39,669 bases of DNA, taken from Diphasiastrum complanatum. Lineage: Eukaryota; Streptophyta; Lycopodiopsida; Lycopodiales; Lycopodiaceae. The stretch covers positions 1 to 39,669 of the forward strand of contig MU835374.1 in the NCBI GenBank assembly GCA_029204225.1, given 5' to 3'. The notes below the pieces were generated by a model. The model saw only the letters and a program-made list of their open reading frames with translations. It did no database searches and was not told where the DNA came from. The stretch's first letter is position 1, and the number at the start of each line of letters is the position of its first letter. Shown here piece by piece: positions 1 through 10,797 of this stretch. The translations under genes were made by a program, and so were the position numbers.

Positions 1-599
1 TGGGTTTGTGAGAACTACATATTACTATCTAATCTATCAACAGTTTCTAAACAGAGAAATAAACCCATGAATCGTGCTCTTTTTACTAGCAATTTGGAGA
101 CTAATCAGAAATGTGGTGAAGTCTTTGGAATAAAGTCTGTTTGGATTGTTTTGGTGTAGTGATAAGAGGATCTAGTCCACCAATAACACAAAATGTCGAT
201 GCTAGACCTTTTTTGGCCACCCAAAAAAAAAATTTCATTGATTTCTCAGTTCAAAATCATTAAAAAAAAATAGATGGCCAAGAAAATCCTAGCGCCAACA
301 CTAGGCTTTTTCTGGCCAAAAAAAAAAAAAACGGTCAAATTTTTCTTCGTTGTAATTCCAAGCTTGACACCTTGTTCTTTCATTTTGAACATTGATGTAA
401 TTTTTTGCCAATACACATAGGTTGCTTCATAAAAGAATTTATTCTTTTTGGCAACACCCAGTGGTGTTTGCAATAGTGGGGGACTGGTGAAGATGGGAGC
501 TCTTAGGCAAACGAGCTATCTAGATCTTTTCTTGATCTAAGTGATTTAAGAAGCCTTATCTGTGCCACACGTTTCATCCCTAAACCTAAACAATAATAA
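1..599. other. AT-rich sequence without a recognisable gene
   Basis: Several A- or T-homopolymer runs (for example near 225-235, 260-270 and 315-330) break up the sequence. The one longish reading frame, on the - strand at 246-473, runs through these homopolymers, has low-complexity composition and has no recognisable motif, so I do not call it. I see no coding signal, RNA gene or repeat boundary before the short LTR that begins near 600. Confidence 0.5.
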
Positions 600-775
600 T
601 GTTAGAAAAATTCTCTAGTTAGAGAACTGCTCGCCACCATACAATTTCTCACAAGAGTGCTCGCCAAAATTTGCTCACCATGAAATGCTCGCTAAATAAA
701 TTCACACCCTTCATCAATCTCTAAATTCGATCCTTATTATCCAACTGACTTTGATACCCTCAATATTTTTCGACA
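600..775 (+). repeat. Short 5' LTR of a copia-like element
   Basis: The segment starts with TGTTAGAAAA, ends with TTTTTCGACA, and is followed at once by a primer binding site. It therefore has the TG...CA ends and the position of a 5' LTR. At about 176 bp it is short for a copia LTR. The left end is inferred only from the TG dinucleotide, and no matching 3' LTR was found in the window. Confidence 0.45.
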
Positions 776-787
776 TGGTATCAAAAG
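776..787 (+). other. Primer binding site, initiator-Met tRNA type
   Basis: TGGTATCAAAAG lies directly after the LTR end. It matches the plant copia primer binding site TGGTATCAGAGC, complementary to the 3' end of initiator-Met tRNA, at the first eight bases. Reverse transcription would start here. A copia gag follows 30-40 bases downstream on the same strand. Confidence 0.65.
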
Positions 788-815
788 TGAGTTCTCTAAG
801 TCGCTCAACATTAGA

Positions 816-1400
816 GTGGATCATTGTCTTGTTTATATCAAGACACCAACTACAAGTGCACACTCAACAGACATCATTCAATCTCTAATTTCTATTAGAG
901 AATCAATCTCCAAGGTGGATACTAACTCTAGTTCATCTCTCATCGAGAATCTTTATGGAGATAACTACCATTTCTGGAAGTTCAAAATGAAGTTAGTTCT
1001 TCTTGTCAAAGAACTATGGGATATCATTGAAGGAACTGAAACAAAACCAAAGAACAATCTAGTCAATATCAATGATGCTCAGACATATCAGATTAGCTCA
1101 AACAACTAAAGATACTTGGAACATAGTAGCTACACTCTATGACATCAAAGATGTAACCTCCAAGCTTTCTTTGAGAAAAAAGTTGTTCACATTTAAATCG
1201 TATAAAGCTGACTCTAGTTCAACCCAGGCTTGACAAGCACAAAAATCTTATGGAGCAACTAATTGCTAGTAGATCAGTCATAGATGATTTTGATGCCATC
1301 ATGACTCTATTGTCGAGTTCTATCTGAAGCATACATCGATCAAATCATAAAGATTCTATTCAGCAAGGCCTCACTCTTACTAGATTAATTTTGATAAGAG
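816..1400 (+). pseudogene. Ty1/copia gag remnant (UBN2-like)
   Basis: The first 97 codons carry the copia gag signature: a Leu-x-Gly-Asp-Asn-Tyr-x-x-Trp-Lys-Phe-Lys-Met segment near residues 47-58, then Leu-Trp-Asp-Ile-Ile-Glu-Gly-Thr. Known family role: gag is the structural capsid protein that packages element RNA. After the stop near 1109 the homology continues in another frame (AQTTKDTWNIVATLYD, with a Leu-Arg-Lys-Lys-Leu-Phe segment near 1170-1195) and decays through further frame changes to about 1400. No zinc knuckle or pol follows on this strand; the next gag, at 1455-1960, is on the opposite strand, so the element is truncated. Confidence 0.75.
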
Positions 1401-1454
1401 ATTAGAAGATATGGATAAGTAACATCATCATCATTAGTAAAGTTGCTTTGCTTG

Positions 1455-1960
1455 CTATCTTTTTAATTGCTCTCTATTCTTTTTATAGCATCTCATTAGA
1501 CCCTTTTTGCCACAATAAAAGCACTTGAGTTTAGACTTATCCTTATTATTGCCATAAGAGGGTGTTGCTTCATCTTGCCCTTGATCCATGGTACTCTTCT
1601 TGTTGAAGTTCCACTTGATTCTCTTTGCCTTTGCCTTTGGTGAAAAATGCCTCTTCATATCCAACGTTGGTAGAAGTAGTTTCACTTCTTGACTTGATAT
1701 TGGAAACTTTATCCTTTGAAGAGTCCTCCATGCCTCATAAGATGATGTACAAGCTCCTACTTCCTTGAGAAGCTCATTTGAGAGATTCATCTTGATTATG
1801 TGTAAAGGCCTCTTGGCCTTACTTAGATAAATGATTTGGTCTTGGATAATATCAGGCTCCTCTTCGATACCTAATACAATATCCATCATGTCATTCATAG
1901 TTAGCAAGGATTCCATCCTTACCTTCCATATTAAGTAGTTGCTTGAGGTAAGCCTACTAT
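1455..1960 (-). pseudogene. Ty1/copia gag remnant with damaged zinc knuckle
   Basis: The frame (called from 1916, homology continuing upstream) reads MESLLTMNDMMDIVLGIEEE, then Asn-Glu-Leu-Leu-Lys-Glu-Val-Gly-Ala-Cys-Thr-Ser-Ser-Tyr-Glu-Ala-Trp, the same gag family as at 11974 and 20972 (MESLLEMDKLMDIVLGVEER). Near the C terminus is CFYCGKKGLMRCYKKN, a CCHC knuckle whose His is Leu and whose spacing is shortened. Most of the middle of gag is missing between the first helical part and the knuckle. The primer binding site and LTR of the same strand lie at 2531-2590, so 1961-2530 is the leader. Confidence 0.75.
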
Positions 1961-2530
1961 CAAATTGTCTCCAACAAGAACCCTCCTTGGTTTCTGTTGA
2001 TGATCAAACTTCTTCAACATGTTCCAATGCACTTAGCACTCACTTGAATCTTCAAGAAATGAAATCACAAAGATTTGGAGCTCCACAAATGTCTCTCTTA
2101 ATCTCACAACTAGTAAGCAACACATAGAATTAATAAATCTTGATCAACAAATGATCACTCCACAATAGAATGAATCTTGAACCTAAAAGATCATGAAAAC
2201 ACTCTTTGAAAAGATCAAAAACCTTTGCCACAAGAGATCCTATTAAAACTTTCATATTTCACAAACATTCATACCATTGAAAAAATCAAAAGCTATACAA
2301 AACTAGACTTCTTGATTTCGATTCTAGAAGAATGACCTATTTACCAACAAATGGAAGTTTTGTATCAATGATCCAACCACAAGAATTGAAAACTTGACTA
2401 CTTTTGACCACTTTGACCTAAAACATGGTAATGATCACAAAAATCCACTTTCTATGAATTAAATTACAAGATTTGATCAAGACAACTACCAATAGATTTG
2501 GCACTACCTCCAATTTCAGCCTATAACCTA
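1961..2530 (-). other. Untranslated leader of the - strand copia element
   Basis: This stretch lies between the primer binding site at 2531-2541 and the gag start near 1960. Its position and length resemble the leaders of related copies in this window (11379-11973 and 20973-21459). Only short spurious reading frames are present. I see no tRNA, promoter or gene. Confidence 0.45.
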
Positions 2531-2541
2531 CTCTGATACCA
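2531..2541 (-). other. Primer binding site, initiator-Met tRNA type
   Basis: On the - strand the bases read TGGTATCAGAG directly after ...TTTTTCACA, an LTR end. It is identical to the site at 21460-21470 and serves the gag at 1455-1960. Confidence 0.75.
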
Positions 2542-2590
2542 TGTGAAAAAATCAAATCCAAATATTTCATGAATGAATTTAGAGTGATAT
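2542..2590 (-). repeat. LTR end fragment, family A
   Basis: Read on the + strand the segment begins TGTGAAAAAATCAAATCCAA and resembles the starts of the LTRs at 21471 and 25911 (TGTGAGAAAATCAGATCCAA). Similarity stops after about 45-50 bp, where unrelated coiled-coil coding sequence begins, so only the 3' end of the 5' LTR survives. Confidence 0.5.
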
Positions 2591-2609
2591 TGTTGCTAGC
2601 TGCCATGCT

Positions 2610-3208
2610 GATCTAAGTATGTCGCTTTATAGCATGGACCTTGACAACAACCCTTTGCTCTAGGGCTATAAGCTTTTCGACTGATTTCGTATACTTGGCA
2701 TGAAGATTGCTGATTTCTAGCTCATTTCGCTAGAGTGTGGACTCATAATTCTCTCTTAAGGCCACAATGTTTGATCTTAGCTTAGTGTATTGTGCCTTAT
2801 AATGCTCCTCCCTCTTGAATTGATGAGAAGTGCTAGAAGGGGAGGTGATGTCCATCTGGACATCCTGTGCGTCACTAAGAGTCTCAACTAATCGAAGAAG
2901 TGTAGTCAATGACACGACCTGACACTGTAGTCCAACAACGTGCTACTTGCACAAGTCGATCTGATTGGCCATAACAGTTTGGATGGCTTTCTCATCGCAT
3001 TTATTTTTCTGCACATCCAATTGTTGTTGGAGGGCCAAGCAGTCTCGTTGTGCAATGAGTAGCTTCCCCTGGAGGGTTCATGTAGAGGTGGCATCCAATC
3101 ATCATGCTCTTTGAGCTTAAAAATGCGTTGGTTTGCCAATTGGTTAACGGTCTGGCAAACCACATTGACTTGTTGTGAAGCTATAAGCCATGAGGCTAGA
3201 ATGCTCAC
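2610..3208 (-). pseudogene. Coiled-coil protein remnant, possibly a retroelement gag
   Basis: One - strand frame, interrupted by a few stops, reads as a heptad-rich protein: LALQQQLDVQKNKCDEKAI, a hydrophobic Leu-rich stretch, then KAQYTKLRSNIVALRENYE and further Leu/Val heptads down to about 2620. An in-frame TAG is present near 2937 and another near 2734. A primer binding site-like sequence at 3365-3379 lies just upstream on the same strand, so it sits where a retrotransposon gag would. I do not recognise the family and coiled coils are not diagnostic, so the gag assignment is an inference from position. Confidence 0.4.
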
Positions 3209-3364
3209 TCATTATGAGTTTGTCATGCTTGATGGTGAAAAATGCACTCAGAAAATGCAAATTCTAGCCAAAACTCTGGTGACAAACTGATAAGAGAAAA
3301 ACTCAAAATGATTCGCGAAACTCTAATTATTTATGTTCGAGAATAATTCGTGCTGGATCAATCA

Positions 3365-3379
3365 GGCTCTGAAACACTA
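3365..3379 (-). other. Degenerate primer binding site
   Basis: On the - strand the bases read TAGTGTTTCAGAGCC, resembling TGGTATCAGAGCC with a few changes. It lies at the inner edge of a probable LTR (3380-4305) and upstream of the coiled-coil frame. Confidence 0.4.
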
Positions 3380-4305
3380 TGAAACGAAACGAGAAGAAAT
3401 CTAGACGAAAATGAAATGAAACGAAGCGAAGCGAAACTTAAACGAGCTCTGACAATGATTCATGCTGAAAGCATAGAGATCGCGAAACGACATGAAATGA
3501 AACGAAGCACAAGCATTCGCGAAAAGAACAAACAGACTTTGTAACGAGACGAGGCGAGACAAAACGAGATAAGATGAAACGAAACAAAACTTAGGTGAGC
3601 TCCGTAATGATTTACCCTTATAGCCAAATGATCATGAAGCGAAGCACGAAGCGAAATGATTCACGAACAAGATCAGTTTGTCAGGAATTCAGATATGATC
3701 GCTGGTCACTGCCAGCTATATCATTCCTACAATCCTTCAGAGAGTAGACATACACTGTTTTTCTACATTAACAGATTAATATAGCATTCAACGATATCAA
3801 ACCAAGGTGCGAAATTAAATGAGCAAGTGAATCAGACACACAAATAGTAGCAGACAAATTTACATTCAAGATCATACAATAATCTAGAATAATAATGTGC
3901 ACAACAGCTACAATATCATATATTGATTTTATGATTTTTCAAACATTGTGCGACATATCCACATAGTGCATTAGCGTGAGAGAAATACAGTTCTCTCACG
4001 AATCTTGTCTCGCTTACTAGCAGACTTTTTGGATCTACAGATCCTATTACAGAACTGTCTTGCACGCATGCGGACTTCTGTTCTGTATTTTTTGTCTTCT
4101 CATTCCTATCTTGCTTACTAGTATATGACTTATTGTATTATGCATCAAATAGAAAGTATATAGTTTACAAACTTTTTCGTGTCGCATCATGTAACTTACA
4201 AATTAGAAAGATTAAACATCTATAACTAATTGAGAATTACAAGAGTGACAGATTAGCCACGATCTAGAATACTTCTGTTGATGTCATGATATCTGATCAG
4301 ATATC
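3380..4305 (-). repeat. Probable LTR with GAAACGA-rich tract and 18-bp palindrome
   Basis: The segment lies between the end of a - strand copia pol (5696-4400) and a primer binding site-like sequence at 3365-3379, so it could be an LTR of about 0.9 kb. From 3380 to 3660 it is full of degenerate GAAACGA/GAAGCGA units. At 4288-4305 it holds a perfect 18-bp palindrome, GATATCTGATCAGATATC. No gene is visible. The outer edge is uncertain: there is a weak purine run (CCAAGGGG) just beyond the palindrome on the pol side. Confidence 0.4.
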
Positions 4306-4399
4306 TATACCCCTTGGTACCTGGCTGATCTTCTTGATCAATTGAGGAGCATGACTGATTTTGTGTCATGTCCTGTCATGTCGCTTTTTGTCAAAATTT

Positions 4400-5696
4400 A
4401 GGATTGAAAGCTAGCAAAGCTTTGGCATTAGAAACATTTTGTTTTTTCAGCTCCCTCTCAAAGCATGATAGCTTGACGACTCCAAGACTGCTCCTCTATC
4501 TCTCGAATAGACCTTTGTCTAGGGCCTTTGTGAAAATGTCAACAATCATGTGTTTCGTTCCAATGAAAGTGGTCTATAGCATCTTCTTTCCGATCAGATC
4601 CCTGATCAAGTGGTACTTGATCGCAATGTGTTTCGTCCTTGAGTGAAACACAAGGTCTTTCATCAGATGTATTGTAGATGTGTTGTCCATCTGCAAAACC
4701 AGAGGCTCGTTCCTTGTTTCGTCCAATTTGTCCAAGAACTGTTTGAGCCAAATTATTTCATTGGCCATCTTTGCTGGTGCAACGTACTCTGCTTTACAGG
4801 ATGATTGAGCCACAATGGTCTGCTTCTTGTTGACCCAGAGAATTGCTGCACCTGACGCGATGGTGCATCCTCCTGAGACACTTTTGCAGTCGTCCTTGAG
4901 GGATGCCCAACTGACATCATTGTAGAAAAGCATCTGGAACCCTGCATCACGACAATAACACAAACCATAATTACTTGTTAATTGAAGATATTGCAAAATT
5001 CATTTTGTAATTTTCCAATGTGTTGAGCCTGGATTCATACAGAATTGGCTCATCCTGAACACTACATAAGCAATCTCAGGATGTGTGTTATCTGCAATGT
5101 ACATCAGCGATCCTATCAGTTTCTTTTAAGGTGTGAGCTACATCAATTGTCTCTCTTCTTCAGTCCTCGAACAATTTTCGTTCGTCAGTACTATTCCTAC
5201 AAGCATTGGAGTATTCGCTCCTTTGCAATTCAACATCCCGAAGTCCTCCAGGATTTTCTGGGTGTATCTGGACTGATGAGGATACAACTTACTTCCCTCA
5301 TAGTCCCTGTCAATCTGCAAGCCAAGGTAATACCTGGCTTCTCCAAGATCTACAATCTTGAAATGTTTCGAGATTTCATGCTTCACTTCAGCAATCAGCT
5401 TCTCACCCTTGCAGAGTATCAGAGTGTCCGTCCACATACACAGGCATAATGATGATCTTCACATTCGTAATTCTTACATACACATTGGAATCAACCATTA
5501 GTGGCTTGAATCCTAATGATTTCAGGGCTTGATCTTTCTTCTTGTACCATTGTCGAGCTGACTGCTTCAAACCATAGATACTCCTATGCATTCTGCATGC
5601 ATAATTAGGAAGTGAATTCGAGACATATCTTGGGGGTTGATCCATGTAGACCTGTTCATCTAACTCACCATGCAAGAAGGCTGTCTTCTCGTCCAC
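4400..5696 (-). pseudogene. Ty1/copia pol remnant: reverse transcriptase and RNase H
   Basis: Read 5696 to 4400. The reverse transcriptase starts with KTAFLHGELDEQVYMDQP (normally D-[VI]-K-T-A-F-L-x-G) and SIYGLKQSARQWY, followed by a catalytic motif reading Tyr-Val-Asp-Gly, so the second catalytic Asp of YVDD is lost. A frameshift leads to EISKHFKIVDLGEARYYLG and the thumb. RNase H follows at 4996-4574, with SGGCTIASGAAILW, QSSCKAEYVA and FHSRTKHIAIKYHLIRD, then DIFTKAL near 4530. Known role: synthesis of element cDNA and degradation of the RNA template. The integrase side is missing above 5700. Several stops and frameshifts make it inactive. Confidence 0.85.
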
Positions 5697-6600
<904 letters not shown>

Positions 6601-7270
6601 TTGACCAACAGTATTTTAAGTGGTGGGACCCACTTGCTTATTCACTATTCGCCTGATTGCCCTGAACCCAGGAAGTCAGTAGAATATGTGCCGCTCTGTG
6701 CTAACTGTAAAGGCAAAGGGAATGTCACTACTGAATGTCCTCAGCCACAACAGCCGCGGTCTAAACCGAGGTTTGTAAACTCACCTAGAGAAGATGAAAT
6801 TCGGCCATCTAAAACTAACACTAACATGATAGTTTAGAGGATAGAAGTAGAGTCCGAATCATTAGATCAAGACAATCAATGGCCTGATTTAGATGTAGAA
6901 ATAAATAAAGTAACTACTAGAAGTAGTAAAGATTCTTCAACTCTTAAAGATAAGAAGAAAACTAAGAAGACAAAATCTGCGAAAAAACGTGAAAAACGCA
7001 AAAAAACACGACAAAAAAAAGCGAAAGTCGCAGAACAGCCAGTAGAAATTTCTAATGGTAAAGAATTAGACCTTGATAGGCCTACTGAAAAATATTATGA
7101 TGTTGATATTAGTTCAGAAGCTAAAAAGCTTTTAGACGAAGGAACCAGAAAAGTTAAGAAAGTAATATTTTTAGATCCAGTTATAAGTAGCGAGATACCT
7201 AGAGATCTATCGATACTTAGAACTCGTTCATGTGATATAGTAGAAGACTTGTCTCCAGAATGCCCAACAT
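6601..7270 (+). pseudogene. Ty3/gypsy gag C terminus and Lys-rich linker
   Basis: The frame shows a zinc-knuckle relic CANCKGKGNVTTECPQP: the two-Cys pair and last Cys of CCHC are present but the His is Asn. An in-frame TAG at 6835-6837 is followed by the same frame running on to 7270 through a strongly basic segment (repeated Lys-Lys-Thr-Lys and Lys-Lys-Arg-Glu-Lys runs at 6950-7030). A further frame then carries NITFKQLLEDNYYYKKEIKQ, a spacer seen before gypsy proteases. Known role: nucleocapsid RNA binding. The capsid part is absent upstream of 6600. Confidence 0.65.
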
Positions 7271-7399
7271 AACTTTTAAACAGTTATTAGAGGATAATTA
7301 CTATTATAAGAAAGAAATTAAGCAATTTTTGCATAGGAAAAAGAAAAGAAAAGCGAAGTTACCATTAGTCAATGTAGGACTAGTTACTACGGTGATGAA

Positions 7400-7740
7400 G
7401 GTCAACCCGAGATTCAAGTAGTAATCAATGGCTGCATTTTAGATAGTGTGCCCATAGATTTCGGATCTAGCATGAACATAATGATTGAAGAAACAGCATA
7501 CGACTTAGGTATTCACCATAGAATAGCACCCACATTAAGACATTTAAGGTTAGCTGATGCAACTAGAAGATCATCAATAAGAGAATTGTCCCAAGTTATA
7601 GTCTATATTGGAGACCATAAGTTCCTAATGGATTTTATTGTATTAAGAACTACAAGAGAATCATCGTATAAAGTATTATTAGGACGAACATGGCTCTACC
7701 AGGCCGATGTCATAGCCCACTGAAAGAAGAAGGAGATTAC
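7400..7740 (+). pseudogene. Ty3/gypsy aspartic protease, first copy (DFG)
   Basis: The domain runs from EIQVVINGCILDSVPIDFG through LRLADATRRSSIRELSQVIV to LLGRTWLYQADVIAH and an adjoining basic strand. The flap and the C-terminal hydrophobic-hydrophobic-Gly-Arg-x-Trp-Leu motif of plant gypsy proteases are clear. The catalytic triad that should read Asp-Ser/Thr-Gly is Asp-Phe-Gly, which in known retropepsins would abolish or strongly reduce activity. The start of the domain before 7448 is joined by a frameshift. Normal role: cleavage of the gag-pol polyprotein. A second protease domain follows at 7945. Confidence 0.8.
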
Positions 7741-7944
7741 CTTTAGAGATCAGATGGAGACACCGACGAGGAAAAGTCATAAGAGAATTATGATATCCTG
7801 GGAAAAGGATAAGTATGAAGGTGAGACAACTACATCATCCTCGAGCTATACTTCGGAGGATGAAGGGCTTCAGTCCGTAAGGACTGAGGAAGGGGAGAGA
7901 TTTGTCACACTAAGTATACCTGCATACAGTAATAATGTAGAATA

Positions 7945-8300
7945 TGTAGATAGAGGAGATTGTGGTGTTCCAAAGATTAGTGCTATTATAGGAGATCATA
8001 CTATAGATAGAATACTAATAGACTCAGGGTCCAGTATGAACTTAATAAGTGAAACAATGATTGGAATTAGGACTGGGAAAACAGATACAAGCCTATTACT
8101 TACCATGAAATCCATTTAGCATATGCATCCAAATGCATACTAGTAGGTGAGCTAAAGGGTATCAATGTAGTTATAGAGACAGAGACGTTCGTTATGAATT
8201 TATTTGTCATAAACCCAGTAGATGCACCACCGTATTCAATATTATTTGGAAGACCATGGCTATATCAAGCAGATGCTATTATAAACTGGTCTACCAAACA
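7945..8300 (+). pseudogene. Ty3/gypsy aspartic protease, second copy (DSG)
   Basis: After an acidic, Ser-rich linker (SSSSYTSEDEGLQSVRTEEG, about 7830-7890) a second domain starts with GVPKISAIIGDHTIDRILID and carries an intact Asp-Ser-Gly-Ser-Ser triad with its Asp codon at 8021-8023. Around 8075-8120 the frame is broken. It resumes as LAYASKCILVGELKGINVVI and ends with SILFGRPWLYQADAIINW at about 8240-8290. The order and motifs parallel the first copy, but the two are clearly diverged, so this is not a recent duplication. Confidence 0.75.
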
Positions 8301-8736
8301 AATATTTTTTCAGGCATTCTCATAGCTAGTCCAATAGGGGGTCACCTTTTGATATGTGGTGAGGAGTTAGTCAGACCTACTGAATCTTGGATCAATTTCA
8401 TAGAATGCTATGAGATTGATGAGGATGAGGAAATACCAACAACATCCGAGTCGAGGGAAGTTCTGGGTGGAACCAGAGCAAGCCTGACCGAAGGGATGGT
8501 AGATAAGACAGATTATGTGGAAATAGAAATTAATAAAGGTAAAATTTTGAATTTATATAAACACCAATCGGACCAGGAACGTGAAGAGTATATATTACTT
8601 CTTTAGAAATACCAAACGTATTTGCTTGGTCGATGGATGATTTAATAGGAATACTAGTTAAATGGGACGAACATAGAATAGATCTTATTCAGGAAACAAT
8701 AGATAGAGACAATATAGATTAAATCCGAACTATTCC
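8300..8736 (+). pseudogene. Protease-to-RT spacer of the gypsy element
   Basis: An open frame at 8256-8606 encodes an acidic, Glu-rich segment (IECYEIDEDEEIPTTSESRE and GKILNLYKHQSDQEREEY). This is typical of the poorly conserved region between protease and reverse transcriptase. Its frame differs from both neighbours, and several stops occur from 8606 to 8730. No catalytic motif is seen. Confidence 0.5.
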
Positions 8737-9180
8737 TTGTTAGTTAAAGACAAATTAGATAGATGTCTTAGAGCAGGTATTATATATCCTATTCTAAGCA
8801 GCGAGTGGGTGTCACAAATAGTTATAGTACCTAAGAAGAAGATGGGCAAGATTAGAGTTTGCCAAAATTTTAGAAAACGAAATGCTGCTACAGCAAAGGA
8901 TTATCATCCTCTACCTTATATAGATACTATTCTTGACCAGATAGCTGGTCATGAACGGTATAGCTTTTTAGACGGATTCTTAGGTTATAATCAAGTTTTT
9001 ATTAAAGAGGAAGATAGATCCAAGACCACTTTTACCACTGATTGGGGGACGTACGCGTATACAAGAATGCCCTTTGGTCTTTCTAATGCACCTACCACAT
9101 TCCAACGTATGATGACGAACATTTTTCAAAAAATTTTAAGGAAGTTTTTAGAAATTTTCATGGATGACTTTTCATGGATG
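8737..9180 (+). pseudogene. Ty3/gypsy reverse transcriptase, C-terminally deleted
   Basis: Fingers and palm are well preserved over about 149 residues: LDRCLRAGIIYPILSSEWVS, IVIVPKKKMGKIRVCQNFR, a DYHPLPYIDTILDQIAG segment, YSFLDGFLGYNQVFIKEEDR, TRMPFGLSNAPTTFQRMM and the catalytic FMDDF. The frame then joins directly to the last few residues of an RNase H/integrase junction (DHQNADYISGL) at about 9180-9240. The RT thumb and connection plus nearly all of RNase H, normally some 300 residues, have therefore been deleted. Function: element cDNA synthesis, lost here. Confidence 0.85.
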
Positions 9181-10345
9181 AAGTAGAATTAAGAAGAGAC
9201 AAGGATCATCAAAATGCTGACTATATATCCGGTCTCCAAACAAAAAATCAGTTTGATCCCATTTTTTATGAATTTTTGGATGAACATATAATGCGTATTC
9301 AATCGGAACTATCAATTTATATGGATATTATTAACATTTTACAAGACCAGATTTATCTTGAACATTTTAATAAACAGCAAAAAATTGTTTTCGTTTCAAA
9401 AGTAGGACCTTATACGTTTATAAATAATACATTGTATAAACTCGGAGCCGACGACAGCCTTCGCCGATGTTTAGAACCAACCGAGACGACCACTGTAATA
9501 AGTGCATTACATGAGGAAGATTCGGGGGGTCACTATGCTCTTAAAAATACTGCAAGAAAGATCCTTAATGCTAAATATTGCTGGCCTACCGTCTATAGAG
9601 ATGTTAAATTATTCATTCAAAAATGTGATCATGTCAGAGGATGGGGAACCCAGCTTCGCGACGCATTGGCCGCTTACTCCAACTATTCCCTTAGCACCTT
9701 TTGAGAAGTGGAGGATAGATTTTGTAGGGCCAATCAAACTGATCATGCATAAAACTCGTCGACATTACATTCTTGTTGCTACAGACTATGCTACCAAGAT
9801 GGTAGAGGCCTTAGCCACAGTTAAAAATGATGCTAAGACTGTAGCAAAGTTTCTATTCCAAAACATTATCACACGATATGGATGTCCCTTAGACCTTGTT
9901 AGCGATAGGGGAACCCATTTCCTTAATCAGACCATCGAGGCCATGTTGTCATACTTTTCCATTACACATCGCCAAACCACTCCATAGAATCCAAAAGCGA
10001 ATGGGCTTACAGAGCGGGCAAATGGAATTTTGTGTAAAATTTTGAATAAAGTAATGAAAACACATTCTTCTGATTGGGATCAGAAGTTACCATCTATCTT
10101 ATAGACATACAGAACTGCCAAAAAAATCACAACTAGGCAGACTCCATACTATCTTGTGTATGGAATGCATCCCATATTACCAATAGAATTCGAAGTTTTG
10201 ACGTTTCGCATTAGTAATGAAGAGTGAATGGATGAACACGATAGTCTCCGGGAGCGGATGATATCTTTGACACAACTGGAGGAGGATCGTCGTCTTTCAT
10301 TAGTCGAGACTAAACGAGTTCAGAATAAAAGAAATCAATCTGATG
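9181..10345 (+). pseudogene. Ty3/gypsy integrase
   Basis: The first part, to about 9700, has the HHCC zinc domain: His-Glu-Glu-Asp-Ser-Gly-Gly-His, then KILNAKYCWPTVYRDVKLFI and Cys, with the second Cys position replaced (CDHVR for Cys-x-x-Cys). A frameshift near 9650 leads to the catalytic core: KWRIDFVGPIK (first Asp), SDRGTHFLNQ (second Asp) and, after a TAG near 9985, NPKANGLTERANG (Glu). TYRTAKKITTRQTPYYLVYG follows after a further stop. All three catalytic residues remain, but the chain is broken at least four times. No chromodomain was recognised. A purine-rich run at 10373-10389 may be a relic polypurine tract. Confidence 0.85.
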
Positions 10346-10797
10346 TGTCTATCAAGAGTTATAAGCTCTTAAAGAGGGTAGGGGGAGGTCCAAAATCCGA
10401 GTGACAACTTTTTGATTTGATTCAATCTTGCTTGATTCTTAATCCATTGTTTTGAGTATCCAACACGAGAAACTGAAGATCAAGACAAAGTTTGATGTTA
10501 TTGAACACCTTTGAGCCTTTTGTGAAACATTAGTGTTTTCTTTTGTAGCATCTAACACATGTCAAAAGTAGAATCTAAACTTGTCTATGTTACTCAATCT
10601 ATTTTGAGAGACTGATCTAGATTATCTTGTTTTGTGAGATATTTGAGATCTATCTCAAATTCAGTTGCAAGTTTTTCACATAGGAAGATAGCACACCCTT
10701 GAAAATACCTATAGTGAAAGAGAGTAGAAACATCAAGTCTAATTGGAACAAGCTCAAACATATAATTGTCCAATAACAAGAAGTCTTCACAATATGG
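10346..10797 (+). other. Purine-rich tract and copia leader sequence
   Basis: The purine run AGAGGGTAGGGGGAGG lies near 10373-10389 and could be the polypurine tract of the gypsy element. The remaining 400 bp lead straight into a copia gag start at 10798 and are best read as that element's leader. The - strand reading frame at 10594-10800 has no recognisable motif and is not called. Confidence 0.4.

Noticed and set aside
246-473. 75-codon - strand frame
   Set aside because: Runs through poly-A/T tracts (Phe and Lys runs), no motif.
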